64,000 bases of DNA from Pseudomonas fluorescens (GCF_902498065.1 NZ_CABVIR010000008.1:124001-188000); one strand, 5' to 3'. Counted from the first letter of the stretch, positions 1 to 8,927 are shown. Program-made: numbers and translations. The notes: generated by a model from the sequence alone, not told the origin.

Positions 1-893
1 CTCTGCGGCGGTGCGGCGGCGTCCCAGATCGAGATCGACGGCGGCACGATGTTCGGCCACAGGCTGATGCCCAGACCGCTGTAGCCGAGGAAGATCAGTA
101 CCAGGGTCAGCAGGAACGGGGTGTAGTTCGCATTGCGAGCCACGGCGCGGATCAAGCCATACATAGTCACGAGCACCAGAATAGGCACCGGCAGGAACCA
201 GAACAGATTCGGCAACGTGAACCAGCGCGCGGCGATCTCGGCGTGGGCCAGCGGCGTCCAGATGCTGACGATACCAATCACCGCCAGCACCACAAAGGCC
301 AACGGCCGCGCCAGGTTGTGCATCTGCTCCTGCAACTTGCCTTCGGTTTTCATGATCAGCCACGTGCAGCCGAGCAGCGCATAAGCCACCACCAACGCCA
401 CGCCGCAGAACATCGTGAAGGGCGTCAGCCAGTCCAGTGACCCGCCGGCGAACTGACGGTTGACCACCGGCAGCCCATCGATGAACGCCCCCAATGCCAC
501 GCCCTGAAAGAAGGTCGCGGCGACCGAGCCGCCGATGAACGCTTTGTCCCACAGATGGCGCTTGTCATCCTTGGCCTTGAAGCGGAACTCGAACGCCACG
601 CCGCGAAAGATCAGCCCGATCAGCATGAAAATCAGCGGCAGGTACAGCGCCGAGAGCACCACCGAATACGCCAGCGGGAAGGCGCCGAACAGTGCCGCGC
701 CGCCCAGCACCAGCCAGGTTTCGTTGCCGTCCCAGACTGGCGCGACAGTGTTCATCATCACGTCACGGTCGGTCTTGCCCGGGATGAACGGGAAGAGAAT
801 CCCGATGCCCAGATCAAAGCCGTCCATGACCACGTACATCATGATGCCGAAGATGATGATCACGGCCCAGATCAGCGGAAGATCAATACCCAT
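1..893 (-). CDS. cioB: Cyanide-insensitive bd-type quinol oxidase subunit II (partial)
   Basis: Subunit II of a bd-type terminal oxidase that takes electrons from ubiquinol and reduces oxygen in the inner membrane. The translation begins MGIDLPLIWAVIIIFG, carries the N-terminal CydB signature MDGFDLGIG and WDGNETWLV, and has repeated hydrophobic helices. About 297 codons are present and the C-terminus runs off the left edge; the family is usually near 335 residues. The start ATG has AAGGAG about 8 bases upstream, located in the end of cioA, and lies 3 bases after the cioA stop, so the two are one operon. I call it the CIO type because its partner is CioA-like. Any small CydX/CioZ-type subunit would lie outside the window. 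Confidence 0.93.
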   Translation of the reverse strand, partial: MGIDLPLIWAVIIIFGIMMYVVMDGFDLGIGILFPFIPGKTDRDVMMNTVAPVWDGNETWLVLGGAALFGAFPLAYSVVLSALYLPLIFMLIGLIFRGVAFEFRFKAKDDKRHLWDKAFIGGSVAATFFQGVALGAFIDGLPVVNRQFAGGSLDWLTPFTMFCGVALVVAYALLGCTWLIMKTEGKLQEQMHNLARPLAFVVLAVIGIVSIWTPLAHAEIAARWFTLPNLFWFLPVPILVLVTMYGLIRAVARNANYTPFLLTLVLIFLGYSGLGISLWPNIVPPSISIWDAAAPPQ

Positions 894-896
894 GAC

Positions 897-2339
897 TCAA
901 ATCTCCTTGGTCAGGCTGGGGCTGTGGTCACTTTCGGCGCCATCATCGTCAGCCGCCGACAGCGGCCGGGCCGGCGTGCGTTTCTGGCCAGGACCACCGT
1001 CGTTGGTTTCCTTGCCTTCGTCGATCTTCGGCCCTTTGCGCACCAGGCGCATCATGTAACCCAGCCCGGCACCGAACAGCGCGAAATAGACCACGACAAA
1101 CAGGATCAGCGTGATGCTCATCTGCATGAAGCTGTGATTGGACGATGCGTCTGCCGTGCGCATCAAACCGTACACCACCCACGGCTGGCGGCCGATTTCA
1201 GTGGTAAACCAACCGGCAAGGATCGCGATCAGGCCGGACGGGCCCATCCACAACGCCAGGTACAGGAACGGTCGCGAGGTATACAACTTGTCGCTTTTGC
1301 GTAGCCACAGGCTCCACAGACCGGTAAAGATCATCAGCATGCCCAGGCCGACCATGATCCGGAACGACCAGAACACGATGGTCGAATTTGGTCGGTCTTC
1401 CGGCGGGAACTCCTTGAGCGCCGGCACCTGTTTGTCCAGCGAGTGGGTGAGGATCAGGCTGCCCAGGTACGGAATCTCGACGGCGAATTTGGTCCTCTCT
1501 TCTTTCATGTCCGGCCAGCCGAACAGGATCAGCGGGGTCGGTTCATCGCCGTGGTTTTCCCAGTGGCCTTCAATCGCGGCGATTTTCGCCGGTTGATGCT
1601 TCAACGTATTGAGACCGTGGAAGTCGCCGATGACCGCCTGAATCGGTGCAACGATCAGGGCCATCCACATCGCCATCGAGAGCATGGTGCGGATCGCCGG
1701 GTTGTCCTTGCCGCGCAGTAAATGCCACGCCGCCGAGGATCCGACGAAGAATGCGGTGGCGACAAACGCGGCCGTCGCCATGTGCATCAGGCGGTACGGG
1801 AACGACGGGTTGAAGATCACCGCCAGCCAGTCGGTTGGAATGACCTGGCCGTTGATGATTTCGAAGCCCTGCGGGGTTTGCATCCAGCTGTTGGACGCGA
1901 GAATCCAGAAGGTCGAGATCAGCGTGCCGATAGCGACCATCACCGTGGCGAAGAAGTGCAGATTGCGTCCGACCTTGTTCCAGCCGAACAGCATGACCCC
2001 AAGGAAACCGGCTTCGAGGAAGAAGGCAGTCAGTACTTCGTAGGTCAGCAACGGCCCGGTCACGGAACCGGCGAAGTCCGAGAAACGGCTCCAGTTGGTG
2101 CCGAACTGATAAGCCATGACCAACCCGGAGACCACGCCCATGCCGAAGTTGACGGCAAAGATCTTCGACCAGAAGTGGTACAGATCGCGGTAAGTATCGT
2201 TGTTGGTTTTCAGCCACAGGCCTTCGAGTACCGCCAGGTAACTCGCCAGACCAATGGTGATGGCCGGAAACAGGATGTGGAACGAGATGGTGAACGCGAA
2301 CTGAATTCGGGCGAGATCAAGCGCCTCCAAACCGAACAT
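897..2339 (-). CDS. cioA: Cyanide-insensitive bd-type quinol oxidase subunit I
   Basis: Subunit I (480 residues) of the bd-type oxidase, binding the haems and the quinol. Visible marks are the N-terminal helix with the haem-ligand His (FTISFHILFPA), the GLVMAYQFGTNW stretch, the second His in PYRLMHMATAAF, and a short quinol loop, which is the Cio rather than the E. coli CydA form. The charged hydrophilic C-terminal tail (about residues 440-480) is not membrane-embedded. The start is supported by AGAGGAAG just upstream. The gene is first in the cioAB operon, and a perfect Anr/FNR box lies about 160 bases upstream. In P. aeruginosa this oxidase supports respiration under cyanide and low oxygen and is controlled by ANR and RoxSR. 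Confidence 0.96.
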   Translation of the reverse strand: MFGLEALDLARIQFAFTISFHILFPAITIGLASYLAVLEGLWLKTNNDTYRDLYHFWSKIFAVNFGMGVVSGLVMAYQFGTNWSRFSDFAGSVTGPLLTYEVLTAFFLEAGFLGVMLFGWNKVGRNLHFFATVMVAIGTLISTFWILASNSWMQTPQGFEIINGQVIPTDWLAVIFNPSFPYRLMHMATAAFVATAFFVGSSAAWHLLRGKDNPAIRTMLSMAMWMALIVAPIQAVIGDFHGLNTLKHQPAKIAAIEGHWENHGDEPTPLILFGWPDMKEERTKFAVEIPYLGSLILTHSLDKQVPALKEFPPEDRPNSTIVFWSFRIMVGLGMLMIFTGLWSLWLRKSDKLYTSRPFLYLALWMGPSGLIAILAGWFTTEIGRQPWVVYGLMRTADASSNHSFMQMSITLILFVVVYFALFGAGLGYMMRLVRKGPKIDEGKETNDGGPGQKRTPARPLSAADDDGAESDHSPSLTKEI

Positions 2340-2727
2340 AAGTCTTCCTCTGTCAGGTAATACCGGCTGAAGGCTTGCGGCCTACACCCACGGCCCCCAC
2401 GGATATGGAGTGTGGCGAATTTGAATTCGTTCTTCTTTTTACAAACATCACACGCAGGGAGTCTGGCCATCTGGCCACCGAATCAATTCCACAAAGGTTT
2501 TGATCTGGATCAAGCATGGGTAAAAGAGTAGTCCGGTTTTTGACGATGGACGGTGTGGTCTTTTGCCGCGTGACAGGTTGCCTCATGGATTCGGCAATCA
2601 GCTGCAACACATTCCGTAAGCAATCCCGCCATATCGGTGTCTAGCTAACTAAATTTTCCGGCCCCGCAACTTCTAGTTACAGGTTGGTGATAATCTCGAA
2701 CCTCCCCTCGCTCAAGATCTGCCACCG
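2340..2727. other. Divergent intergenic region between cioA and MFS gene
   Basis: This 388-base gap must hold the promoters of both divergent genes. The only clear element is the Anr/FNR box described separately. A short inverted repeat GGCC-ATCT-GGCC at 2465-2476 and the AT-rich GAATTTGAATTC at 2418-2429 are also visible, without a known role. No credible small ORF or RNA gene was seen. Confidence 0.6.
2500..2513. promoter_or_regulatory. Anr/FNR box upstream of cioAB
   Basis: TTGATCTGGATCAA is a perfect TTGAT-N4-ATCAA dyad, the consensus for FNR-family oxygen sensors (Anr in Pseudomonas). It lies on the promoter side of cioA, about 160 bases from the start codon. In P. aeruginosa cioAB, ANR represses under low oxygen; whether this site activates or represses depends on the start of transcription, which the sequence alone does not give. 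Confidence 0.75.
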
Positions 2728-3966
2728 ATGCCCAGCCAAGCGCCCTTGCTGTTACGTCATCATCGCCCTTTCATCGCGTTCTGGCTGGCTCGGGTGTTTA
2801 CTGCCAGCGGCTTTCAGATGCTCACCGTGGCCATCGGCTGGAACCTCTATCAACTGACCGGCAACGTGCTGGACCTGGGCCTGGTCGGTCTGGTGGAATT
2901 TGCCCCGCGCGTGCTGTTCATGCTGCACACCGGGCACGTCGCCGACCGCTATGACCGCCGTAAAGTCGCGGCCATCTGTCAGTCACTGCAGGCATTGATC
3001 GCGCTGACGCTGGCGATTGGCGGCGCTACCGGCCACGTCACCCGGGAAATGATCTTCATCCTCGCGTTCCTGCTCGGCGCCGCTCGCTCCTTCGAGATGC
3101 CGACCACCCAGGCGCTATTGCCGAGCATCGTTCCCGCTGCGCTGTTCCCCCGCGCCGTCGCCGCTGCACAGTCGGCGCAACAATCGGCAACCATCGTCGC
3201 CCCGGCCTTGGGTGGTTTGTTGTATGCCTTCGGCAGCGTCTGGGTCTACGGGCCGACCGTGATCCTTTATGTGATCGCCTGCCTGTTAATGCTCAACCTG
3301 CCCGCCCGGCAAACGCCGCTGAACAAAGGCAAGGCGACCCTCGATTCGCTGCTGGCAGGTGTCCGTTTCATTCGCAGCCGTCCGGATATTCTCGGCGCGA
3401 TTTCCCTCGATCTGTTTGCAGTGCTGCTCGGCGGAGCGACGGCGTTGCTGCCGGTGTTCGCCAAGGACATTCTGCTGACCGGGCCATGGGGGCTGGGCCT
3501 GCTGCGTTCAGCTCCGGCAGTCGGTGCGTTGCTGATGTCGCTGTGGCTGGCGCGATTCTCGGTGGATCGCAAGGTCGGTCGGGTGATGTTTACCGCCGTG
3601 GGTGTGTTTGGCGTCGCGACCATTGCGTTCGGCCTGTCGACCTCGTTTTGGTTCTCGCTGGCTGTGCTGGTGGTGTTGGGCGCGGCAGACATGATCAGCA
3701 TGGTAATCCGCGCGTCCTTCGTGCAACTGGAAACACCGGATGAAATGCGTGGCCGGGTCAGCGCGGTAAACGGCCTGTTCATCGGCGCCTCGAACCAGTT
3801 GGGTGAGTTCGAATCCGGCCTTACCGCTCACTGGTTCGGCACGGTGCCGGCGGTGGTCATGGGCGGTATCGGCACGTTGGTGGTCACCGGGGTGTGGATC
3901 AAGCTTTTCCCGACGTTGGCCAACCGTGATCGTATGCATGTGCCGGTGGAAGAAGCCAGGGTTTGA
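2728..3966 (+). CDS. MFS transporter (EntS-like)
   Basis: A 412-residue major facilitator with about 12 hydrophobic segments. The motif GHVADRYDRRKV in the loop after helix 2 is the MFS A-motif, and the whole resembles the EntS/MFS_3 exporter branch (enterobactin exporter and relatives). The substrate is unknown: no siderophore genes are adjacent, and its neighbours are cioAB (divergent) and a DJ-1-like gene (convergent). It reads as a single-gene unit. The start ATG is the first in frame. Confidence 0.85.
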   Translation: MPSQAPLLLRHHRPFIAFWLARVFTASGFQMLTVAIGWNLYQLTGNVLDLGLVGLVEFAPRVLFMLHTGHVADRYDRRKVAAICQSLQALIALTLAIGGATGHVTREMIFILAFLLGAARSFEMPTTQALLPSIVPAALFPRAVAAAQSAQQSATIVAPALGGLLYAFGSVWVYGPTVILYVIACLLMLNLPARQTPLNKGKATLDSLLAGVRFIRSRPDILGAISLDLFAVLLGGATALLPVFAKDILLTGPWGLGLLRSAPAVGALLMSLWLARFSVDRKVGRVMFTAVGVFGVATIAFGLSTSFWFSLAVLVVLGAADMISMVIRASFVQLETPDEMRGRVSAVNGLFIGASNQLGEFESGLTAHWFGTVPAVVMGGIGTLVVTGVWIKLFPTLANRDRMHVPVEEARV

Positions 3967-4127
3967 ACCAGGGCTAGAGCACAATTTTGCCGACCAAGTG
4001 CAATACATAGATAGTGATTGGCAAGGCGCGTATGTGGTTAGGGGTTCAGACCGACTACGATCTTTGGCAAGCAGAGCAGCGGGAACAACCGATCATCAAA
4101 CCGCTTGCCGTTCACGCCTGACATGCT

Positions 4128-4679
4128 CTAAACCACCAACTCCCCCGCCACCGTCGCCCGTGCAGCTTTGCCGCAGAGTTGTTCCACCAGTGTCAGGGCA
4201 AACGCGAGTGCGCCCCCGGAACCTTGAGCGGTCACGCAGTTGCCATCGACCACCACCGGTTGATCGACAAAGTTGCAACCCGACAGTTGATGGCTGGCAC
4301 TAGGCAGGCAGGTCATCCGCCGCTGACGCAGGACGCCAAAGGTTTGCAGTGCCAGCGCCGGGGCTTCGGCGATGCCGGCGAACAGACGTCCGGCCGCCGC
4401 CTGATCCTTGATCAATTGTTGCAAGGGTTGATGCGCCGCCAGATGCTGCGCGCCGACTGCACCGCCGGGCAGTGCGATCAGGTCAAAGGGCTGGGCCAGC
4501 AAATCCACCAGCATCGCATCGGCCGTCACGCGGGTGCCGCGGGCACAGGTGAGCATGCGCCGGCCCTCGATGCTGGCCACCACCACTTCAACCTTGGCGC
4601 GACGCAGCACATCGATCAGCGTCGCGGCTTGCAGGTCATCGATGCCCTCGGCGAGGGTAATCAGGGCTCTAAAGGTCAT
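4128..4679 (-). CDS. DJ-1/PfpI-family protein lacking the catalytic cysteine
   Basis: A 183-residue single-domain protein of the DJ-1/ThiJ/YajL family. It aligns along its length with human DJ-1: LITLAEGIDDLQA near the N-terminus, the LPGGAVGAQHL loop at about 70-80, and the nucleophile elbow region at 100-108. The elbow reads GIAEAPA where DJ-1 and YajL have AICAGP or AICAAP, so the invariant Cys is Ala (about residue 104); the partner Glu (DJ-1 E18) is Gln. Family members with Cys act as deglycases, chaperones or peroxide sensors; this one cannot use that thiol. It stands alone, convergent with the MFS gene. Confidence 0.82.
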   Translation of the reverse strand: MTFRALITLAEGIDDLQAATLIDVLRRAKVEVVVASIEGRRMLTCARGTRVTADAMLVDLLAQPFDLIALPGGAVGAQHLAAHQPLQQLIKDQAAAGRLFAGIAEAPALALQTFGVLRQRRMTCLPSASHQLSGCNFVDQPVVVDGNCVTAQGSGGALAFALTLVEQLCGKAARATVAGELVV

Positions 4680-4744
4680 GAGTGCAGTCCACAGGATGAT
4701 CTTTACAGCGTAGTCAGCTTTCCTGCTCTCCGTTCGGGCGGGCG

Positions 4745-5191
4745 TTACTTGATGTAAAGCTGCGTCGACATCGTATTGCCCGGCGCGTTGATCGACGTGT
4801 TGCTGAAGGTGAACGTGCCTTCCTGCTTGCCGGCCAGATCAAAGACATACAGATAACCGACGGTTTTTCTGCCGACGGTGCAATCGGTCAGGTTGCCATT
4901 ATCAAAGGCGCAAACCGGAGTCCGGGTGCCGTCCACGTCAAAACCGTCGAGCCCGACTTGCGCCTTGCGGCCGTAGCCGACTTCCAGCACGTAGATCTTG
5001 ATGTTCGGCCCGCTGTGATCGCAACGGGTTTTCTCTTGCCCATCGCCAATGTCTTCAAACCCGCAGGCCGGCGACTCGACCTTGAGCACCTTGACCTGAC
5101 TCAACGGCCCCGCCGACGCCGCCGAGGCGGTTTGTGCCCCCAGCAACAAGCCAATCACTATTGCGAATACGTTAACCAGATGCGTTTTCAT
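4745..5191 (-). CDS. Small secreted protein of unknown function (possible DUF4879/YolA-like)
   Basis: The product is 148 residues if it starts at MKTHLVN, which is preferred over the upstream in-frame start at 5254 because it gives a clean signal peptide (hydrophobic FAIVIGLLLGAQTASA, cleavage after ASA) and has GGGGA upstream. The mature part has four cysteines (ACGF, RCD, VCAF, DCTV), which suggests two disulfides in the periplasm or outside. The segment VKVLKVESPACGFE recalls DUF4879/YolA proteins, but I cannot confirm that. It has its own unit, divergent from the purine permease. Confidence 0.7.
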   Translation of the reverse strand: MKTHLVNVFAIVIGLLLGAQTASAASAGPLSQVKVLKVESPACGFEDIGDGQEKTRCDHSGPNIKIYVLEVGYGRKAQVGLDGFDVDGTRTPVCAFDNGNLTDCTVGRKTVGYLYVFDLAGKQEGTFTFSNTSINAPGNTMSTQLYIK

Positions 5192-5296
5192 GCTATCCCC
5201 ATGTCCCCCAAAACCAGCGCGCAGTATGGCGCACTTGGCTTTAACGCAAAACATCGACGACGATCACCACCATAAGCAGCCACAACCCCACGCGGC

Positions 5297-5305
5297 TGGT
5301 ATGAT
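5297..5305 (+). promoter_or_regulatory. Candidate extended -10 promoter of the purine permease
   Basis: TGGTATGAT fits an extended -10 (TGn-TATGAT) about 110 bases upstream of the permease start. No good -35 is visible, as is usual for extended -10 promoters. This is a pattern match only. Confidence 0.35.
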
Positions 5306-5413
5306 GCGCGGCTTTTTCCGACCCACAGAAAATTACCAGGCGCCTGCAGCGGTCTGTGCTTTGCTGTTGAGGTCGATACATTCACGGCGCCGGGCGCGCC
5401 ACGGGGAGCAGAC

Positions 5414-6709
5414 ATGCTGGAAAGGCTGTTTCAACTCAAGGCACACAACACCAACGTGCGGACCGAGATTCTTGCGGGCATCACGACCTTCCTGGCCATG
5501 GCCTACATTCTGTTCGTCAACCCGAGCATCCTCGGCGAGACCGGCATGGACAAGGGTGCGGTGTTTGTCGCGACGTGTCTGGCCGCGGCCATCGGCTCCA
5601 CGGTGATGGGCCTGATCGCCAACTACCCGATCGCCCTCGCACCGGGCATGGGCCTGAATGCCTTCTTCACTTACACCGTGGTTCTGCACATGGGCCACAC
5701 GTGGCAAGTGGCGCTGGGCGCGGTGTTCATCTCGGCAGTGCTGTTCTTCCTGCTGTCGATCTTCCGCATCCGTGAATGGATCATCAACAGCATCCCGTTG
5801 CCGCTGCGTTCGGCGATTGCTGCCGGTATCGGCCTGTTCCTGGCGCTGATTGCCCTGCACAACGCCGGCATCGTGGTCAGCAATCCGGCGACCATGGTCG
5901 GTCTCGGTGACCTGAAACAACCGGCTCCGATCCTCGCAACGCTTGGCTTCGCCCTGATCGTCGCCCTCGAAGCGCTGGCCGTACGCGGTGCAGTACTGAT
6001 CGGGATTCTGGCGGTGACCATCGTTTCGATCCTGATGGGCTTCACCCCGTTCGGCGGCGTGATGTCGATGCCGCCATCGCTGGCGCCGACCTTCCTGCAA
6101 CTGGACATCAAGGGTGCACTGGACATCGGTCTGGTCAGCGTGATTTTCGCCTTCCTGTTCGTCGACCTGTTCGACAACTCCGGCACCCTCATTGGCGTCG
6201 CCAAGCGCGCCGGCCTGATGGGCAAGGACGGCCACATGCCGAAAATGGGCCGCGCCCTGATCGCCGACAGTACCGCGGCTATGGCCGGTTCGTTGCTGGG
6301 TACGTCGACCACCACCAGCTACATCGAATCCGCCGCCGGCGTCAGTGCCGGTGGCCGCACCGGCTTGACCGCCATTGTCGTGGCGATTCTGTTCCTGCTG
6401 GCGTTGTTCTTCTCGCCACTGGCCGCCAGCATTCCGGCATACGCCACAGCACCGGCACTGCTGTTCGTCGCCGTACTGATGACTTCCGGCCTGGCCGAAA
6501 TAGACTGGGACGACATCACCGTTGCCGCACCGGTCGTGGTCACTGCACTGGCCATGCCATTCACGTATTCCATCGCCAACGGCATCGCCTTCGGTTTCAT
6601 CTCCTGGACCGCGATCAAGTTGCTGTCCGGTCGCGGCCGTGAACTGAACCCGGCGCTGGTGATTCTGTCGATTCTGTTCGTGATCAAGTTGGGTTGGTTC
6701 AACGCATGA
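5414..6709 (+). CDS. NCS2-family (AzgA-like) purine permease
   Basis: A 431-residue inner-membrane permease of the nucleobase:cation symporter-2 family, AzgA branch, which imports hypoxanthine, guanine or adenine with protons. Marks are ILAGITTFLAMAYILFVNPSIL, ALAPGMGLNAFFTY in helix 3, and VDLFDNSGTLIGVAKRAGL in helix 8. The start has GGGGAG upstream. The stop overlaps the trmA start (ATGA), so the two genes are translationally coupled. The particular purine cannot be assigned from sequence alone. Confidence 0.92.
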   Translation: MLERLFQLKAHNTNVRTEILAGITTFLAMAYILFVNPSILGETGMDKGAVFVATCLAAAIGSTVMGLIANYPIALAPGMGLNAFFTYTVVLHMGHTWQVALGAVFISAVLFFLLSIFRIREWIINSIPLPLRSAIAAGIGLFLALIALHNAGIVVSNPATMVGLGDLKQPAPILATLGFALIVALEALAVRGAVLIGILAVTIVSILMGFTPFGGVMSMPPSLAPTFLQLDIKGALDIGLVSVIFAFLFVDLFDNSGTLIGVAKRAGLMGKDGHMPKMGRALIADSTAAMAGSLLGTSTTTSYIESAAGVSAGGRTGLTAIVVAILFLLALFFSPLAASIPAYATAPALLFVAVLMTSGLAEIDWDDITVAAPVVVTALAMPFTYSIANGIAFGFISWTAIKLLSGRGRELNPALVILSILFVIKLGWFNA

Positions 6710-7785
6710 CTTTTGATTCCCAGGCTTACACCGCTCAGCTCGAAGAAAAGGTCTCGCGCCTGCGCGACCTGCTGGCCCCGTTCGATGCACCTGAACCGGC
6801 CGTGTTCGATTCGCCGCTGAAAAACTTCCGCCTGCGCGCCGAGTTCCGCTTGTGGCGTGAAGGCGGCGAGCGCCACTACGCGATGTTTTCCCAGGAAGAC
6901 AAACGCACACCGATCCTGATCGAAGCGTTCCCGATCGCCAGCCTGCGCATCAACGAATTGATGCCGCAACTGAAAGCCGCGTGGAAAGCCAGTGCGGCCC
7001 TGAGCCACAAGCTGTTTCAGGTGGAATTCCTGACCACCCTGGCCGGCGATGCAATGATCACGCTGTGCTACCACCGTCCTCTGGACGAACACTGGCACGC
7101 TGCGGCATCGAAACTCGCCGCCGAGCTTAACGTCAGTGTGATCGGCCGCTCCAAGGGCAAACGCGAAGTGATCGGTCACGATTACGTGGTCGAAAAACTG
7201 CAAGTCGGTGGCCGCACGTTCAGCTACCGTCAACCGGAAGGCGCGTTCACCCAGCCCAACGGCACCGTGAACCAAAAGATGCTCAATTGGGCTTATGACG
7301 CGCTCGGCGATCGTCCCGACGATCTGTTGGAGCTGTATTGCGGCAACGGCAACTTCACGCTTCCGCTCGCTACCCGCGTACGTAAAGTGTTGGCCACCGA
7401 AATCAGCAAGACCTCGGTCAACGCGGCACTGAGCAACCTCAGCGAAAACGCGGTGGACAACGTCACGCTGGTGCGTCTGTCCGCCGAAGAGCTGACCGAG
7501 GCCTTGAACGAAGTTCGCCCGTTCCGTCGCCTGCAAGGCATTGACCTCAAGAGCTACGAGTTCGGCAGCGTCTTCGTCGACCCGCCTCGCGCCGGCATGG
7601 ACCCGGACACCTGCGAATTGACCCGACGCTTCGACAACATCCTGTACATCTCCTGCAACCCGGAAACCCTCGCGGCCAACATCGCCCAGTTGCATGACAC
7701 CCACCGCATTACCCGATGCGCGATGTTCGACCAGTTCCCGTGGACTCACCACATGGAGTCCGGGGTGCTGTTGACCCGACGTTGA
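6706..7785 (+). CDS. trmA: tRNA (uracil-54-C5)-methyltransferase
   Basis: TrmA (359 residues) makes ribothymidine at position 54 of the T loop of tRNA using SAM. Visible motifs are ELYCGNGNFTLPLA (SAM binding), FVDPPRAGMD, the catalytic Cys in YISCNPETL and the general base Glu in HHMESGVLL; length matches the family. I chose ATG 6706, which overlaps the permease stop by 4 bases, over the in-frame codon at 6694 because family members begin with a sequence like MTFDSQAY. A terminator hairpin follows at 7808. Confidence 0.96.
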   Translation: MTFDSQAYTAQLEEKVSRLRDLLAPFDAPEPAVFDSPLKNFRLRAEFRLWREGGERHYAMFSQEDKRTPILIEAFPIASLRINELMPQLKAAWKASAALSHKLFQVEFLTTLAGDAMITLCYHRPLDEHWHAAASKLAAELNVSVIGRSKGKREVIGHDYVVEKLQVGGRTFSYRQPEGAFTQPNGTVNQKMLNWAYDALGDRPDDLLELYCGNGNFTLPLATRVRKVLATEISKTSVNAALSNLSENAVDNVTLVRLSAEELTEALNEVRPFRRLQGIDLKSYEFGSVFVDPPRAGMDPDTCELTRRFDNILYISCNPETLAANIAQLHDTHRITRCAMFDQFPWTHHMESGVLLTRR

Positions 7786-7807
7786 TTGCAGCCGTCCGAT
7801 ACAAAAC

Positions 7808-7832
7808 AGCCGTCATTTCGACGGCTTTTTTG
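7808..7832. terminator. Bidirectional terminator between trmA and the DUF2442 gene
   Basis: The hairpin AGCCGTC / GACGGCT with a 5-base loop is followed by a T run on the + strand and preceded by an A-rich stretch, so it can end transcripts from both convergent genes. Confidence 0.8.
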
Positions 7833-7839
7833 TGCGCGC

Positions 7840-8286
7840 TCATTCAGTGATTTCTGGCTTGCGCGGACGCCCGCCCTTGCGACCATTGGCCCGCGCGGCC
7901 TCGGCTTTGGCGGCACTGCTTTGGCGACCATTGCGCGAAGCGATGACCGAGGCGGCCATGTCCATCAGCGGCTTGCTCGCCGAGATCATGCCGGCGATCG
8001 AGACTTGAAGATCCTTGCCCTCATGGCAGAGGGCGGTTCCGGAAAAGCCGACTTTCAGCTCGGCGAGATCCTCGACCTCGAAATCATTGAATTCGGGATA
8101 GTGCTGCACAGGCAGCAGCACGCCACTACCATCAATGAAACTGACGGCCAGACAAGGTTCCACAAAGGACACGGCCGTCACCTGCAATCCGCTTTTGTGA
8201 CGCACTTGCCCTCGCCGGATGGCTTCATCCAGCACGTCCTCGGTGACGGGCCGATCGGCCATCATGCTTGCTTCTATCGTTTTCAT
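7840..8286 (-). CDS. DUF2442-family protein with basic AT-hook-like tail
   Basis: The product is 148 residues from the ATG at 8286, which overlaps the upstream DUF4160 stop by 4 bases (ATGA); the longer in-frame start at 8310 lies inside the partner gene. The central part (EDLAELKVGFSGTALCHEGKDLQVSIAGMI) looks like a DUF2442 domain. The C-terminus is rich in Ala, Arg and Lys and ends with GRKGGRPRK, which resembles an AT-hook (GRP core) and suggests DNA or RNA binding. Together with the DUF4160 gene it forms a two-gene cassette with the small size and coupling of toxin-antitoxin modules. No function is proven. Confidence 0.8.
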   Translation of the reverse strand: MKTIEASMMADRPVTEDVLDEAIRRGQVRHKSGLQVTAVSFVEPCLAVSFIDGSGVLLPVQHYPEFNDFEVEDLAELKVGFSGTALCHEGKDLQVSIAGMISASKPLMDMAASVIASRNGRQSSAAKAEAARANGRKGGRPRKPEITE

Positions 8287-8711
8287 AGTTTGATCTCCAC
8301 GCCCTCCCAAACACCGATCAGCGACAGCAGGGTCTTGTTCGTCTCGGGCTCATAGCAAGCCGAATAAATCATGGTGGTCGTACTGGCAATCCTTTTGGCC
8401 ACCACAACTTCGCCGGTTTGCCAGTCCCATATCTGATGGTCGAGGCAGACCGTGTGCAGCTTTTCCCACCAGATGCTCCGGGCGCGACGCAAGTGAGCGG
8501 GTTGTCTGAGCGCGTGACGCAACCCTTCCAGCACGGCCACCGGTGGCCGGTTTGAATGGGGCACCACGTCCCACAGTTCGACACTGTTGTGCCAAAAACT
8601 GAATTTGAAGCGTGCGCTCCAGCTTCCGGCATCCACATGTGCGTGCGGCGGGCAATGCTCGTCAAGGAGCATGATCACCACTGAAAGCCCTTTGTAGCTG
8701 AACAATTTCAT
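8283..8711 (-). CDS. DUF4160-family protein
   Basis: The product has 142 residues. The N-terminal segment VVIMLLDEHCPPHAHVDAGSWSARF matches the DUF4160 signature (hydrophobic strand, acidic residue, PPH.HV). The rest, with WWEKLHTVCLDHQIWDWQTGEVVV, is an extra region that I do not recognise. It is the first gene of the pair with DUF2442, sharing the ATGA overlap. No signal peptide or membrane segment is seen, so it should be cytoplasmic. Role unknown. Confidence 0.78.
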   Translation of the reverse strand: MKLFSYKGLSVVIMLLDEHCPPHAHVDAGSWSARFKFSFWHNSVELWDVVPHSNRPPVAVLEGLRHALRQPAHLRRARSIWWEKLHTVCLDHQIWDWQTGEVVVAKRIASTTTMIYSACYEPETNKTLLSLIGVWEGVEIKL

Positions 8712-8927
8712 TGTTAACCCATCCGTTAGGTTAATGAGCCCGAGGACTCGTCATTCCTTTAAAAATCCGATAACCGGTACAGGCGTGCACATTGCCAGCC
8801 GAACTTGAGGCTAGCGTTCCAACGCAAATCGAGCGCGGCGATCCGGGGCAAAAATGGTAAGCAATCCTTTCCGCAATTTGATAAATACTGCATCAAGCCC
8901 TTCATTTGATCTCCGGTGTAATCAATC

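Noticed and set aside
3967..4127. Short frames between the MFS and DJ-1-like genes
   Set aside because: They are extensions of shadow frames in a 160-base convergent gap; no signal or terminator is clear there.
5333..6910. Long open frame (525 codons) on the minus strand
   Set aside because: It is the antisense shadow of the purine permease and the start of trmA; it has the Gln/Arg/His-rich look of GC-rich antisense frames and no domain.
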